Assembly (NCBI GenBank): GCA_017461395.1
Contig: JAFTYF010000063.1
Location: forward strand, 1-64,000
Length of the DNA stretch: 64,000 nucleotides
Source: Ruminococcus sp.
GTDB lineage: Bacteria > Bacillota > Clostridia > Oscillospirales > Ruminococcaceae
Reading direction: 5' to 3'
Part shown: in pieces, positions 47,276-55,724 of the stretch
Position numbering within the stretch: the first letter of the stretch is position 1
Layout: every line of letters begins with the position of its first letter
The notes under the pieces: generated by a model
Database searches by the model: none
Seen by the model: only the letters and a program-made list of their open reading frames with translations
Told to the model about the DNA's origin: nothing
Program-made: the position numbers and the translations under genes

Positions 47276-48119
47276 CTGCTGTTCTACCTTTTAATGAAGA
47301 TTTACGGAATAAGAAGATAACTCCGGCGATTGAAATGAGGAAAAGACCTCCGGATGCGGCAAATACCCATCGGCGGTCATAGCCGGTATTTTCCACGATA
47401 TCTGCACCGACGCTTGAATGACCGATAACCTTGCCGTCCTCATCGTGGACAGTAAGCTTTACTGTATCATCGCCCAGTTCTTCGACGGTAAGCTTTACGC
47501 CCATTTCGCCGGCAACATCAGCCAGTCCCTGAATAGTTTCAAGCTTCTTATCTGTAGGAAGCTGTTTTAAGAGACTCCGGCGTTCCTCAGGCGACAGATT
47601 ATCAATAATGACTTGCTGTTGTTCCGGCGGAAATGTCGCAATATATGACTGTTTTCCCTCGTATGAGAGAGCGATGAATTCCTGTTTGCTGATTCTTGTG
47701 AAAGTTGTTCCGTCAGCCATAGTCAGTGTAATGACATTTTTGACAGGTTCAGTCGGAGCCGGTTCTGTAGCGGAAGGAGTTTCAGGTTCATCATTATTAG
47801 TCTGAGTTGTAGTTTCAGGAAGGGCAGTTGTAGTTGTTGTGATCTTCTGAGTAACCTGAGGACCTGTTGTTATATAAGGATGCTCACGAAGTGCAGCAAT
47901 AACCTTATCAAAGTTTTCAGATGTCCATTCAGCGGGATCTGGTTTTTGAGCACGGGCAATATTATAGTAATCCTGTATCATATATTCCGGATATCCGGCT
48001 TCACGAGCGGCTTGCCATACATCCTCAACGGTAGTTGCACCGGCTGTCATTCCTCCGAACAGCAGAGCAGCAGAAGCACCAAGAACAGATGTTATACCTA
48101 TAAGAAATTTCTTTAACAT
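47265..48119 (-). CDS. Putative sortase substrate: secreted, C-terminally anchored surface protein
   Basis: 284 residues: signal peptide (1-28, cleavage after AGA), a helical N-terminal domain (about 29-85), a Thr/Pro-rich linker (about 88-126), a second domain (about 127-240), then ENTG (243-246), a 20-residue hydrophobic segment (251-271) and a basic tail. This is a cell-wall sorting signal pattern with ENTG in place of LPxTG. An LPETT sits in the linker but not at the C-terminus. First gene of the operon. Confidence 0.8.
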   Translation of the reverse strand: MLKKFLIGITSVLGASAALLFGGMTAGATTVEDVWQAAREAGYPEYMIQDYYNIARAQKPDPAEWTSENFDKVIAALREHPYITTGPQVTQKITTTTTALPETTTQTNNDEPETPSATEPAPTEPVKNVITLTMADGTTFTRISKQEFIALSYEGKQSYIATFPPEQQQVIIDNLSPEERRSLLKQLPTDKKLETIQGLADVAGEMGVKLTVEELGDDTVKLTVHDEDGKVIGHSSVGADIVENTGYDRRWVFAASGGLFLISIAGVIFLFRKSSLKGRTADEK

Positions 48120-48167
48120 ATAATTCCTCCGTATTTTGTCGTTGTTGTCTTTGTCCTATCGTAGTAT

Positions 48168-48196
48168 ATTATACCCGTTTTTTACAGTAATGTCAA
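48168..48196 (-). promoter_or_regulatory. Consensus promoter of the sortase operon
   Basis: Minus strand TTGACA (48196-48191), 17-bp spacer, TATAAT (48173-48168). Confidence 0.9.
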
Positions 48197-48209
48197 GTGA
48201 ATTTGCGCC

Positions 48210-48238
48210 TTGACATCTTCCGTTTGTGAGTTTATAAT
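48210..48238 (+). promoter_or_regulatory. Consensus promoter of the PflX-like gene
   Basis: TTGACA 48210-48215, 17-bp spacer, TATAAT 48233-48238. Divergent from the sortase promoter 14 bases away. Confidence 0.9.
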
Positions 48239-48261
48239 ATTGAGAGAAAGAGGTGATATCA

Positions 48262-49158
48262 ATGGAGAAAATGCTGAAAAACTGCCGCCTGTGTCCGAGG
48301 AGATGCGACATAGACAGATACGAAAAAAGCGGATATTGCGGTACAGGAGCAGAAATCCTCGGAGCAAAGGCTTGTCTCCACCAGTGGGAGGAACCTTGTA
48401 TATCATATAAAAACGGCGCCGGAACTGTATTTTTTTCGGGCTGCGGACTTCACTGCTGCTTTTGTCAGAATAATTCCATAAGCAGTGATATAAAGGGAAA
48501 AAGCATTACTGTAAATCAGCTTGGCGATATATTTCTGCGGCTTCGTGACAGCGGAGCTGACAGTATCGAGCTTGTAACACCTACTCATTTTGCGCCGCAG
48601 ATAGTTTCTGCACTTGACATGGTGAAAAATCAGCTTGGAATTCCCGTGATATGGAACAGCGGCGGATATGAACTTCCGGAAACGATTGAGCTTCTGAACG
48701 GCTATATCGACGTATATCTGCCGGATATAAAGTATTATTCACCGCAAGTTTCGGCGAAATACAGCAATGCTCCGGATTATTTTGAGTATGCGTCCGAAGC
48801 TGTTCTGAGAATGACTGAACAGGTCGGAAAGCTTACATACAACAGCGAGGGCGGTCTTGTGCGTGGAACAATAATCCGTCATCTTGTACTGCCGTCGCAC
48901 CGGCATGATTCCATGAAGATACTCGACTGGATAGCTGAAAATATATCTCCGGAGAACGCTCTGCTGAGCCTTATGAGCCAGTATACCCCATTTGAACATG
49001 TGCCGGAGAACTGCCCTGAACTACGCCGCCGAGTCACGAAAATGGAATATAATTCCGTAGTCCGTCATGCTGATGAACTCGGACTGAAGGGCTTCATGCA
49101 GGAGAAAACGTCTGCATCTGCGGAGTATGTTCCGGATTTTGATTTTTCCGGATTATAA
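48262..49158 (+). CDS. Radical SAM protein, PflX/PflA-like
   Basis: 298 residues. An N-terminal Cys set (C8, C11, C15, C26) is followed by the radical SAM cluster C61-x3-C65-x2-C68 in GCGLHCCFCQN, and a TIM-barrel core with WNSGGYE. This is the COG1313 PflX group, related to pyruvate formate-lyase activators, whose target is unknown. No glycyl-radical enzyme is nearby. Start at ATG 48262, with AGAGGTG upstream. Confidence 0.9.
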   Translation: MEKMLKNCRLCPRRCDIDRYEKSGYCGTGAEILGAKACLHQWEEPCISYKNGAGTVFFSGCGLHCCFCQNNSISSDIKGKSITVNQLGDIFLRLRDSGADSIELVTPTHFAPQIVSALDMVKNQLGIPVIWNSGGYELPETIELLNGYIDVYLPDIKYYSPQVSAKYSNAPDYFEYASEAVLRMTEQVGKLTYNSEGGLVRGTIIRHLVLPSHRHDSMKILDWIAENISPENALLSLMSQYTPFEHVPENCPELRRRVTKMEYNSVVRHADELGLKGFMQEKTSASAEYVPDFDFSGL

Positions 49159-49197
49159 AACATCCCCCTTTGATGTTTGTAATACCTAACAATATCC

Positions 49198-49228
49198 TGT
49201 CACATATTCTTCCCGAAAGCTGTTATAT
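49198..49228 (+). promoter_or_regulatory. Candidate ECF-dependent promoter upstream of the second sigma gene
   Basis: TGTCACAT 49198-49205 and TGTTATAT 49221-49228, 15 bases between them, like the pair before the first ECF gene. Confidence 0.4.
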
Positions 49229-49260
49229 TGGGTGAGACGTCTCAAAGAAGAGGTGATAAC

Positions 49261-49797
49261 ATGACCAGTAAAGAAACAGAAAAGCTGAAACTACTCTACG
49301 AGATCTACGAGCAGCCAATGTACAGGATAGCATATGCGGTTCTGCACAGCACTGAGCTTGCTGAGGATGCAGTTTCTGACGCTTTTATCCGTATTATCGG
49401 GCGGCTTGACCGTATCGGTGATCCTAAAAGCGAAAAGACAAAAAACTACATCGTCAGGGTGATAAAAAGTACAGCAATCAATATCTACCGGAAAAACAAG
49501 CGTGCCTACATAACGGAAATCCCGATAAATGAGGAAACAATGCAGATTCCGGACAGATCAGCGAGCGTGGAAAAATCCGTCATTGACGATGAAAACAACC
49601 GTGAGCTTGATAATTTGCTGGGACAGATAAGCGAAACAGACCGCAATATAGTTTTATTAAGATGCCGTGAGGAATTGTCGTGGAGAGAAGTAGCTAAGGT
49701 TCTGTCGATTACCGAAACAGCCGCACGAAAGCGGTTTGAACGAATCAGAAAACGCCTTATTGGCATGAAAGGAGAAATATCTGATGGGAAGATCTGA
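49261..49797 (+). CDS. ECF-type RNA polymerase sigma factor
   Basis: A 178-residue sigma-70 family protein with region 2 (YEQPMYRIAYAVL, AEDAVSDAFIRII) and region 4 (ELSWREVAKVLSITETAARKRFERIRKRL). ATG 49261 follows AGAAGAGGTG. Its end overlaps the next gene by 14 bases, giving a tightly coupled sigma/partner pair like the one at 24 kb but with an unrelated partner. Confidence 0.93.
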   Translation: MTSKETEKLKLLYEIYEQPMYRIAYAVLHSTELAEDAVSDAFIRIIGRLDRIGDPKSEKTKNYIVRVIKSTAINIYRKNKRAYITEIPINEETMQIPDRSASVEKSVIDDENNRELDNLLGQISETDRNIVLLRCREELSWREVAKVLSITETAARKRFERIRKRLIGMKGEISDGKI

Positions 49798-51286
49798 ATT
49801 ACCAAACAAAATAGAATTTGACAGAATAGTGGAAGAGGCTTTTTCATCTGGTGAGCGTCACAGCTTCTCCGAACAGTACAGGCAGAAGAAAGATAATATA
49901 CAAAGGGGTATGATTATGAAAAAGATGAACAATAAATCAGAGCGTATTTTTGTAGGCGCTGTTGCTGCAGCCGTACTCGCTGTAGTTGCTGTTCCTACAG
50001 GCGTAGTTATCAAAAACAGTCTCGAACCCGACAAAGCAGTTCCCGGTACAAATGATGCTGCTGTTCTCGTGGATGTACCCGAGGAAGAAACAGACCCCAT
50101 GGCAGCTGTTGAGCCTGAAACTGAAATAGTTGAGGCTCCTGAAGTGATTGAGGAAGGCTTTAAAACATATGAATTCGGCTGGCTTCCTGAGGGAATGTCA
50201 GTTGATCCGGACGGCTGGAAGATTCACGATGAAGATCGCAATGCCGGCATTACACCCATGCTTTACAAGATAACTCCCGAGCAGGAGCTTCTCCCGCACG
50301 ATAATTTTACAACCGGCAGTATGGATGAATATGATCTTGACGGCAGACACGTCAAGATATTCACTTCATGCCTTTTCCGTACAGTTGAGGAAAATTTCTT
50401 CGGACGCAACGTATGGATAACCTTTGAGGGAAGCAAGTATGCAGTTTTCCTTTATGTTACAGACGCAGTTGATGACAACGACCTTGCTCAGATCATAGAG
50501 AATATCTCACTTGTTGATACAGACGAGGACAGAGGAGGAGTATATGTTGAACCGTCTGAGGTTGAACAGAATGCTGAACCTACAACAGTTGTAGTAGAAG
50601 AACCAGCTGATTCTATAACCCGTGATGATCTTACACTGTATTCTATCGGTGATTTAACAGTAGATGAAGTGGATCTGGGAGATGGCCGTGTCCGTTCTAT
50701 GAATGTATCTGTAAATGACGCATATATTACTGATAACTTTGACGGTCTCACTACGGACGGCATCGGTCTTGACGCTGATTTCAGTGAGTTTACCGATGAG
50801 AACGGAAAGATTACTGATGCTGTTATAGAATATTTTGATGTTGTTGAACAGCCAGACGGTCCTGACGGTATTTATGTAAGGGAAACAATCGGTACTGAAT
50901 CTGTGGCTTCAAAGATTCTTGTTGTAGATCTGACTTATACAAATAATTCTGATTTCCAGGATGATTATTGTGTTTGTCCGTCACTTATGACTATTGCTGA
51001 TAGCGTTCTTGAACCAATTGAGTTCGCAGAAATGCACAGCACAGAATATTCTTCATTCTGTAATATGGATAAACTGGATAGTGAACGTCATTTAGCATTC
51101 AGCTTATATGCAGACAGCAATAAGGGAGGCAAGAACGGCTTGGTTCTTAATCCCGGCGAGGGTGCAGATGTAAGACTTGCATTTTTACTTCGTGAGAATG
51201 AAGTCGGCAATCTCTATCTTAATCTGACAAGCTCTGGTCTTGAAGGCAGCACACTGGTTGATCTCTGCAATATTGAGGAAAGATAA
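49784..51286 (+). CDS. Membrane protein, probable partner of the second ECF factor
   Basis: 500 residues: a cytoplasmic segment (1-54), one helix (about 55-76), an acidic linker, a DUF4367-like domain (about 127-250, FGWLPEGM and later a WITFEG(S)KYAVFLY strand), and a C-terminal immunoglobulin-like domain (about 285-500) with many Asp. AAAGGAGA precedes ATG 49784. Anti-sigma function is inferred from gene overlap and topology; no catalytic motif is seen. Confidence 0.8.
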   Translation: MGRSELPNKIEFDRIVEEAFSSGERHSFSEQYRQKKDNIQRGMIMKKMNNKSERIFVGAVAAAVLAVVAVPTGVVIKNSLEPDKAVPGTNDAAVLVDVPEEETDPMAAVEPETEIVEAPEVIEEGFKTYEFGWLPEGMSVDPDGWKIHDEDRNAGITPMLYKITPEQELLPHDNFTTGSMDEYDLDGRHVKIFTSCLFRTVEENFFGRNVWITFEGSKYAVFLYVTDAVDDNDLAQIIENISLVDTDEDRGGVYVEPSEVEQNAEPTTVVVEEPADSITRDDLTLYSIGDLTVDEVDLGDGRVRSMNVSVNDAYITDNFDGLTTDGIGLDADFSEFTDENGKITDAVIEYFDVVEQPDGPDGIYVRETIGTESVASKILVVDLTYTNNSDFQDDYCVCPSLMTIADSVLEPIEFAEMHSTEYSSFCNMDKLDSERHLAFSLYADSNKGGKNGLVLNPGEGADVRLAFLLRENEVGNLYLNLTSSGLEGSTLVDLCNIEER

Positions 51287-51374
51287 ACCTGATTGACATA
51301 AATAATAGATTGACATAAATAAAACAGCATGGGGTGAAAACCTCATGCTGTGAATAAATAAATATAAATTTATA

Positions 51375-51403
51375 GGGGACGCCTTCACTTGCAAGGCGTC
51401 CCC
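51375..51403 (+). repeat. Hairpin repeat (GGGGACG family), copy 2
   Basis: GGGGACGCC / GGCGTCCCC stem with an 11-base loop. Closely matches the hairpin at 25167-25199 read on the minus strand; both follow a gene in the same sense. Confidence 0.8.
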
Positions 51404-51409
51404 TCTTTC

Positions 51410-51540
51410 AAAACAGTCCACTGGGCTGTTTTGAAATTCACCCCTTGCGAGGCGCTTCTGAAGCATTATGTGGGGTTTTACCCCACACCCCACCAGAGGC
51501 GCTGCCTCTGGACACCGCCAAAGGGTTATCAACCCTTTGG
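51410..51540. repeat. Array of four further palindromes
   Basis: Back-to-back stems: AAAACAG/CTGTTTT (51410-51432), TGTGGGGT/ACCCCACA (51469-51487), CCAGAGGC/GCCTCTGG (51493-51511), and CCAAAGGGTT/AACCCTTTGG (51518-51540). The dense, perfect pairing is far above background and looks like a dispersed intergenic repeat of the genome. Confidence 0.8.
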
Positions 51541-51564
51541 AATCCCAGTATTAGGGGTTTTTAT

Positions 51565-52386
51565 TTATTTGGTGATATATTCCGCAGCGTCACTGAGCCA
51601 TTCGCCCTCAAACAGCTCGATAGTTCCCTGATCGCAGTGCTTTGCAAGTTCGGGATCAATAGGAAGCTGTGCAAGAACGGGAATTCCGTACTGAGAAGCA
51701 ATTTCAGCGATGTGGCTTTCGCCGTAGATGCTGTGACGCTTTCCGCAGTCGGGACATTCAAAATAGCTCATGTTCTCAACGATACCAAGAATCGGGATAT
51801 TCATAAGCTTAGCCATTTTTACAGCCTTTTCAACAATCATTGAAACAAGCTCCTGAGGAGAAGTTACGATAACTATTCCGTCAACAGGGATAGACTGGAA
51901 AACAGTAAGCGGAACATCGCCGGTTCCGGGGGGCATATCAACAACGAGACAGTCGATATCCTTCCAGATAACGTCAGTCCAGAACTGCTTTACAACGCCT
52001 GCAATAACGGGACCTCTCCATACAACGGGATCGCTCTCGTTCTCTAAGAGAAGATTGATAGACATAACATCAATGCCCATTTTGCTCTTTACGGGGATAA
52101 TTCCGAATTCGCAGCCTTCAGCCTTAGAATGGATTCCGAAAGCCTTGGGAACAGAAGGACCTGTGATATCAGCGTCCATAATACCTACGTTTTTGCCGAG
52201 TCTCTGGAGGGAAACAGCAAGCAGTGAGGAAACGAGAGTTTTACCTACGCCGCCCTTTCCGCTGACAACGCCGATAACCTTGCCGATATTGCTCATCTGA
52301 TTTGGTTTTTCAATAAAGCTCTGTGGCTCTTTTCTGCTGTCGCAGTTGCTTGAGCAGCTGGAGCAGTCGTGTGTACATTCGCTCAT
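51565..52386 (-). CDS. mrp: Mrp/NBP35-family iron-sulfur carrier ATPase
   Basis: A 273-residue P-loop ATPase thought to bind and transfer Fe-S clusters. It has an N-terminal Cys set (C4, C8, C11, C15) as in the eukaryotic Nbp35 type, a deviant Walker A GKGGVGKT at 43-50, MPPGTGDVPLT mid-protein and the central CPDC. It has its own consensus promoter; the 3' side ends at the hairpin-repeat region. Confidence 0.95.
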   Translation of the reverse strand: MSECTHDCSSCSSNCDSRKEPQSFIEKPNQMSNIGKVIGVVSGKGGVGKTLVSSLLAVSLQRLGKNVGIMDADITGPSVPKAFGIHSKAEGCEFGIIPVKSKMGIDVMSINLLLENESDPVVWRGPVIAGVVKQFWTDVIWKDIDCLVVDMPPGTGDVPLTVFQSIPVDGIVIVTSPQELVSMIVEKAVKMAKLMNIPILGIVENMSYFECPDCGKRHSIYGESHIAEIASQYGIPVLAQLPIDPELAKHCDQGTIELFEGEWLSDAAEYITK

Positions 52387-52425
52387 TACAGAACACTCCT
52401 TAATAATATTTTATGTTACCTATAT

Positions 52426-52454
52426 ATTATATCCCATTTTTTTTGATTAGTCAA
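52426..52454 (-). promoter_or_regulatory. Sigma-A promoter of mrp
   Basis: Minus strand TTGACT (52454-52449), 17-bp spacer, TATAAT (52431-52426). Confidence 0.88.
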
Positions 52455-52571
52455 GTGTATTGAGTACGAGCTTTACGAAGGTATGAGCCTTGTGATTGAG
52501 CAGAGTGTTGAATGTGATTTTTTTCATTGGCATCAACTTGCTTTCTAATGGTATATAGGCGCAATAAAAAG

Positions 52572-52609
52572 CCGAATCAATCGAGAAAGTGTCTCTCGAC
52601 GGGTTCGGC
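52572..52609 (-). terminator. Second terminator downstream of tRNA-Pro
   Basis: A nested hairpin, GCCGAA outside and CGAGA/TCTCG inside, followed on the minus strand by TTTTTATTG. Confidence 0.75.
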
Positions 52610-52649
52610 AGATTCACACATAAAAATCCATAACATCAAAAACAAAAAG

Positions 52650-52677
52650 CAGATATCACTTTTGTGATATCTGCTAT
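52650..52677 (-). terminator. Terminator of tRNA-Pro
   Basis: A perfect 11-bp stem, GCAGATATCAC / GTGATATCTGC, with an AAAA loop; TTTTTGTTTTTG follows on the minus strand. It abuts the tRNA 3' end. Confidence 0.88.
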
Positions 52678-52678
52678 A

Positions 52679-52754
52679 TGGTCTGAGTGACGGGACTTGA
52701 ACCCACGGCCTCTACCACCCCAAGGTAGCGCGCTACCAACTGCGCCACACCCAG
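52679..52754 (-). tRNA. tRNA-Pro, anticodon GGG
   Basis: A complete 76-base cloverleaf with an encoded CCA end: acceptor CTGGGTG/CACTCAG with A73, D arm GCGC/GCGC, anticodon stem CTACC/GGTAG with loop TTGGGGT, and T arm with TTCAAGT loop. Anticodon GGG reads CCC and CCU. Single gene with its own promoter and terminator. Confidence 0.96.
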
Positions 52755-52795
52755 ACATGACTCAGGTTTTTACATCACCTCAATCAACGATATTA

Positions 52796-52824
52796 ATTAT
52801 ACCACAACATTTTTGATTTGTCAA
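52796..52824 (-). promoter_or_regulatory. Consensus promoter of tRNA-Pro
   Basis: Minus strand TTGACA (52824-52819), 17-bp spacer, TATAAT (52801-52796): perfect in both hexamers, 41 bases before the mature 5' end. Confidence 0.93.
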
Positions 52825-52904
52825 GCTTTTTTTTGAAAAAATTTTGGCTTTTTTTAAGTTTTTTCTGGAATTAAGGAAAATTAGCTTGTCACAGGCGAAA
52901 ATCA

Positions 52905-53471
52905 TCATTCGTCAACAGGTTCAGTTCCTATCATATACATTTTAACAAACATTCCGATAAGCTTTCCTGACCACGATTTTATAAGGCTGTCATACTCATC
53001 CGGATGAATATATCCTCCGATACTCATTACATCATAGACAACAGAAGCCTCCTGAATAAGCAGCGGCTGATCCTTGAATCCTCTGCGGAGATAAAATTCA
53101 CGTCGGCTTACGCGCTGACTGTAATTCGGCGCAGACTTGTCAAGCTGTTCTCTTGCAAGGAAAATTCGCTTTCCGTGGTATTTCTTCTTAACTCCGGCAA
53201 TTATAAGACTTCCGTAGCCCATCCCTCTTTTACTTTCCTTAACAGCAAGATAAAAAAGATAGACAACATCTTCATGGCAGACCATATATGCAAAACCAAT
53301 GAATTCATCGCCGTCAAAAGCAGTAAGCATTTCGGCTTTTCCATTTTTAACTCTTGACATAAGCATATGGAACGGTGCACGCTCCTCTGCCGGAAACGCT
53401 GTATTATAGAGCATTTTCAGTTCTTTCTCCATATTTTTTCCGCTTCTGAAGCTTTTTATCGTAATGTTCAT
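52905..53471 (-). CDS. GNAT-family N-acetyltransferase
   Basis: A 188-residue GNAT fold with the acetyl-CoA loop ESKRGMGYGSLI near 88-99 and AYMVCHEDVVYLFYLAV before it. The C-terminal half (NYSQRVSRREFYLRRGFKDQP) belongs to a conserved Firmicutes subgroup. The substrate is unknown. ATG 53471 follows GGAGGAATC; an in-frame ATG at 53609 would add residues coded across AT-rich intergenic DNA. Confidence 0.88.
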   Translation of the reverse strand: MNITIKSFRSGKNMEKELKMLYNTAFPAEERAPFHMLMSRVKNGKAEMLTAFDGDEFIGFAYMVCHEDVVYLFYLAVKESKRGMGYGSLIIAGVKKKYHGKRIFLAREQLDKSAPNYSQRVSRREFYLRRGFKDQPLLIQEASVVYDVMSIGGYIHPDEYDSLIKSWSGKLIGMFVKMYMIGTEPVDE

Positions 53472-53603
53472 TATGATTCCTCCAAAAATATTTCTTACAG
53501 TAATATTACCATAATTTTGCATCTTCGTCAAGTTTAGTTTCTTTAGTAAAAAATAAAAGCAGGCAAGTACAACAGTTGCAAATGTATCTGAGTCATTAAT
53601 AAA

Positions 53604-53668
53604 TTTCACATAAATAAAAGAGCAGATCCGGAAAAATTTCTTCGATCTGCTCTTTTATTTATGTGAAA
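53604..53668 (-). terminator. Long terminator at the end of the V/A-ATPase operon
   Basis: A stem of about 25 bp (TTTCACATAAATAAAAGAGC against its complement) with a 15-base loop. It includes the last codons and stop of atpD. Confidence 0.85.
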
Positions 53669-54309
53669 TTGTGGCTCTGCTTAAGCACCATATCCTTGAC
53701 CTTCATGAGCGATGTTGTTGTACTTCTCTCATTTTCGGAGAGTTTCATGGTGATATACCTGATAGTCTCCTCATAATCGGGAATCATAATATGCTCAAGA
53801 GCATTGACGCGGCGGCGTGTCTTTTCGATTTCGTCTGCCATGAGAAGGCAAGCCTTTTCTATCTCAGCAAGACGTATCATTTTCGGGAAAACCGAACCAA
53901 GAGCACTTACAGCACCATCGAGGTCAATTGATGTGAATGCCATACCGTAGGAATATACATCATTTTCGTCATCGGTACGGAATTTCGCCTGAAATTCTGG
54001 TATCAGTACACTCATGACATTTTTTTCGCCGACTTCAAGCTCAACCTCCTGCTTCGGAATCATAAGGGCAGTTTCAAGAGCTTCCCTTTGCATTACCGAA
54101 CCAGCGACAGCCATATAACGATTAGCCTCAGAAATGCCTGTTTCAACCTCTGTACGGAGAGAACGTGTTTCCTTTATCATACCCATGAACTGCCGCATAA
54201 GTTCATCTCTCTTATCTTTGAGCAGTTTGTGACCACGCCGTGCAGAAACAAGCTTTTTCTTCAGCTTTGTAAGCTCCATTCGTGTAGGATTTACATTAAG
54301 TCGTGCCAA
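53659..54309 (-). CDS. atpD: V/A-type ATPase subunit D (central stalk)
   Basis: A 216-residue coiled-coil rotor shaft. It has the family start RLNVNPTRMELTKLKKKLVSARRGHKLLKDKRDEL and the long C-terminal helix ending in VKDMVLKQ. Last gene of the operon, with its stop codon inside the terminator hairpin. Confidence 0.96.
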   Translation of the reverse strand: MARLNVNPTRMELTKLKKKLVSARRGHKLLKDKRDELMRQFMGMIKETRSLRTEVETGISEANRYMAVAGSVMQREALETALMIPKQEVELEVGEKNVMSVLIPEFQAKFRTDDENDVYSYGMAFTSIDLDGAVSALGSVFPKMIRLAEIEKACLLMADEIEKTRRRVNALEHIMIPDYEETIRYITMKLSENERSTTTSLMKVKDMVLKQSHNFT

Positions 54310-54356
54310 TTTATCAACTCCAATCCATTGAAGATAATAATTTTTCTGCTGGAATA

Positions 54357-55724
54357 TCAGTCGTAATATTTTACGAGATATTCTTCTCTGATACGGCGCA
54401 GCTCGCTTCTTGGGAGGATTTTTAGAAGCTCCCAGCCGATAGAAAGCGTATCTTCGATGCTTCGGTTGTTTTCAAAGCCCTGAGATACATAGCGTCTTTC
54501 AAACTCGTCTGCGAACTTGGCATAAATCAGATCGGTTGGAGTAAGTGCAGCCTCACCAAGTACAACCATAAGCTCCTTTGCGTCCTTTCCTCGTGCATAG
54601 GCAGAGAAAAGCTGATTCATCGTATCAGAATGATCGGCACGGGTTTTGCCCTCACCGATACCCTTGTCTTTCAGTCGTGAAAGAGAGGGGAGTACATCAA
54701 CGGGCGGATTGATACCCTTTCTGAAAAGCTCACGGGAGAGGATGATCTGTCCCTCAGTGATATAACCTGTGAGGTCAGGGATAGGATGAGTTTTGTCGTC
54801 CTCGGGCATTGTCAGGATCGGAACCATGGTAATACTTCCGTCTTTGCCGTCCTGTCTGCCTGCACGCTCATAAAGCGAAGCAAGATCAGTATACATATAT
54901 CCGGGATAGCCGCGTCGTCCAGGAACTTCCTTTCTTGCGGCAGAAACCTCACGGAGAGCGTCCGCATAGTTTGTGATATCAGTTAGTATAACAAGAACGT
55001 GCATTCCCTTTTCAAATGCAAGGTACTCAGCGGCGGTAAGAGCCATTTTCGGAGTTGCGAGGCGCTCGATAGCGGAGTCGTTCGCAAGGTTTATGAACAG
55101 CACTGTTCTGTCAAGAGCTCCTGTTTCCTTGAAGCTCTGTACGAAGTACTCAGATTCTTCAAAGGTAATACCCATTGCGGCAAAAACTACGGCAAACTGT
55201 TCGTCCGTACCTCTTACCTTAGCCTGACGAGCAATCTGTGCGGCAAGCTGTGCATGAGGAAGTCCGCTTGCCGAGAAGATAGGAAGCTTTTGACCTCTTA
55301 CGAGAGTATTAAGACCGTCGATAGCTGAAACACCCGTCTGAATAAATTCCTGAGGGTACTTTCTTGCAACGGGATTCATAGGAAGTCCGTTTACATCCAT
55401 TCTCATTTCGGGAATAATTTCGGGGCCGTCATCAATAGGCTGTCCCATACCGTCGAAAACTCGTCCCAGCATATCCTCAGAAACACCAAGTTCCATCTGG
55501 TGACCGGTGAAAATGACGCTGCTGTCTTTGAGATTGATACCAGCGGCATTCTCAAAAAGCTGTACAAGGGCGTTAGTGCCGTCTATTTCAAGCACACGGC
55601 AGCGCCTTTTTTCGCCGCTGGCAAGTCTGATATCAGCGAGCTCTCCGAATGTTACGTTTTCAACGTTCTTTACAAGCAGCAGAGGTCCTGCTGCTTCTTC
55701 AATTGTTCTGTATTCTCTTGGCAT
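54357..55724 (-). CDS. atpB: V/A-type ATPase subunit B (regulatory/non-catalytic)
   Basis: 455 residues, the F1-alpha-like subunit. It carries a degenerate nucleotide site ([16 protein letters not shown] in place of a P-loop) and the [36 protein letters not shown] region. The start codon overlaps the end of atpA (55724). It alternates with A in the catalytic hexamer. Confidence 0.97.
   Translation of the reverse strand: MPREYRTIEEAAGPLLLVKNVENVTFGELADIRLASGEKRRCRVLEIDGTNALVQLFENAAGINLKDSSVIFTGHQMELGVSEDMLGRVFDGMGQPIDDGPEIIPEMRMDVNGLPMNPVARKYPQEFIQTGVSAIDGLNTLVRGQKLPIFSASGLPHAQLAAQIARQAKVRGTDEQFAVVFAAMGITFEESEYFVQSFKETGALDRTVLFINLANDSAIERLATPKMALTAAEYLAFEKGMHVLVILTDITNYADALREVSAARKEVPGRRGYPGYMYTDLASLYERAGRQDGKDGSITMVPILTMPEDDKTHPIPDLTGYITEGQIILSRELFRKGINPPVDVLPSLSRLKDKGIGEGKTRADHSDTMNQLFSAYARGKDAKELMVVLGEAALTPTDLIYAKFADEFERRYVSQGFENNRSIEDTLSIGWELLKILPRSELRRIREEYLVKYYD

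Larger units (their letters stand above)
51287..51564. other. Intergenic region with a multi-hairpin repeat element
   Basis: Between the sigma-partner gene and mrp (convergent). A short direct repeat TTGACATAAATAA occurs twice (near 51294 and 51311). The rest is the hairpin array described separately. No coding potential is seen. Confidence 0.7.
52387..52678. other. Gap between mrp and tRNA-Pro
   Basis: Contains the mrp promoter and two minus-strand hairpins with T-runs (52572-52609 and 52650-52677) behind the tRNA. A 28-codon frame starting with ATG near 52532 and running to 52446 is seen on the minus strand, but nothing supports its being expressed. Confidence 0.6.

Noticed and set aside
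47801..47830. LPETT in the linker of the sortase-locus surface protein
   Set aside because: A sorting motif should lie near the C-terminus before a hydrophobic stretch; this one is mid-protein in a Thr-rich linker where such a string can arise by chance.
52446..52532. A 28-codon minus-strand frame between the second terminator and the mrp promoter
   Set aside because: Very short, weak ribosome site, ends at the -35 region of mrp; no evidence of translation.
52572..52677. A small RNA gene between the two terminators after tRNA-Pro
   Set aside because: The interval is about 40 bases and has no promoter; two consecutive terminators explain the structure.
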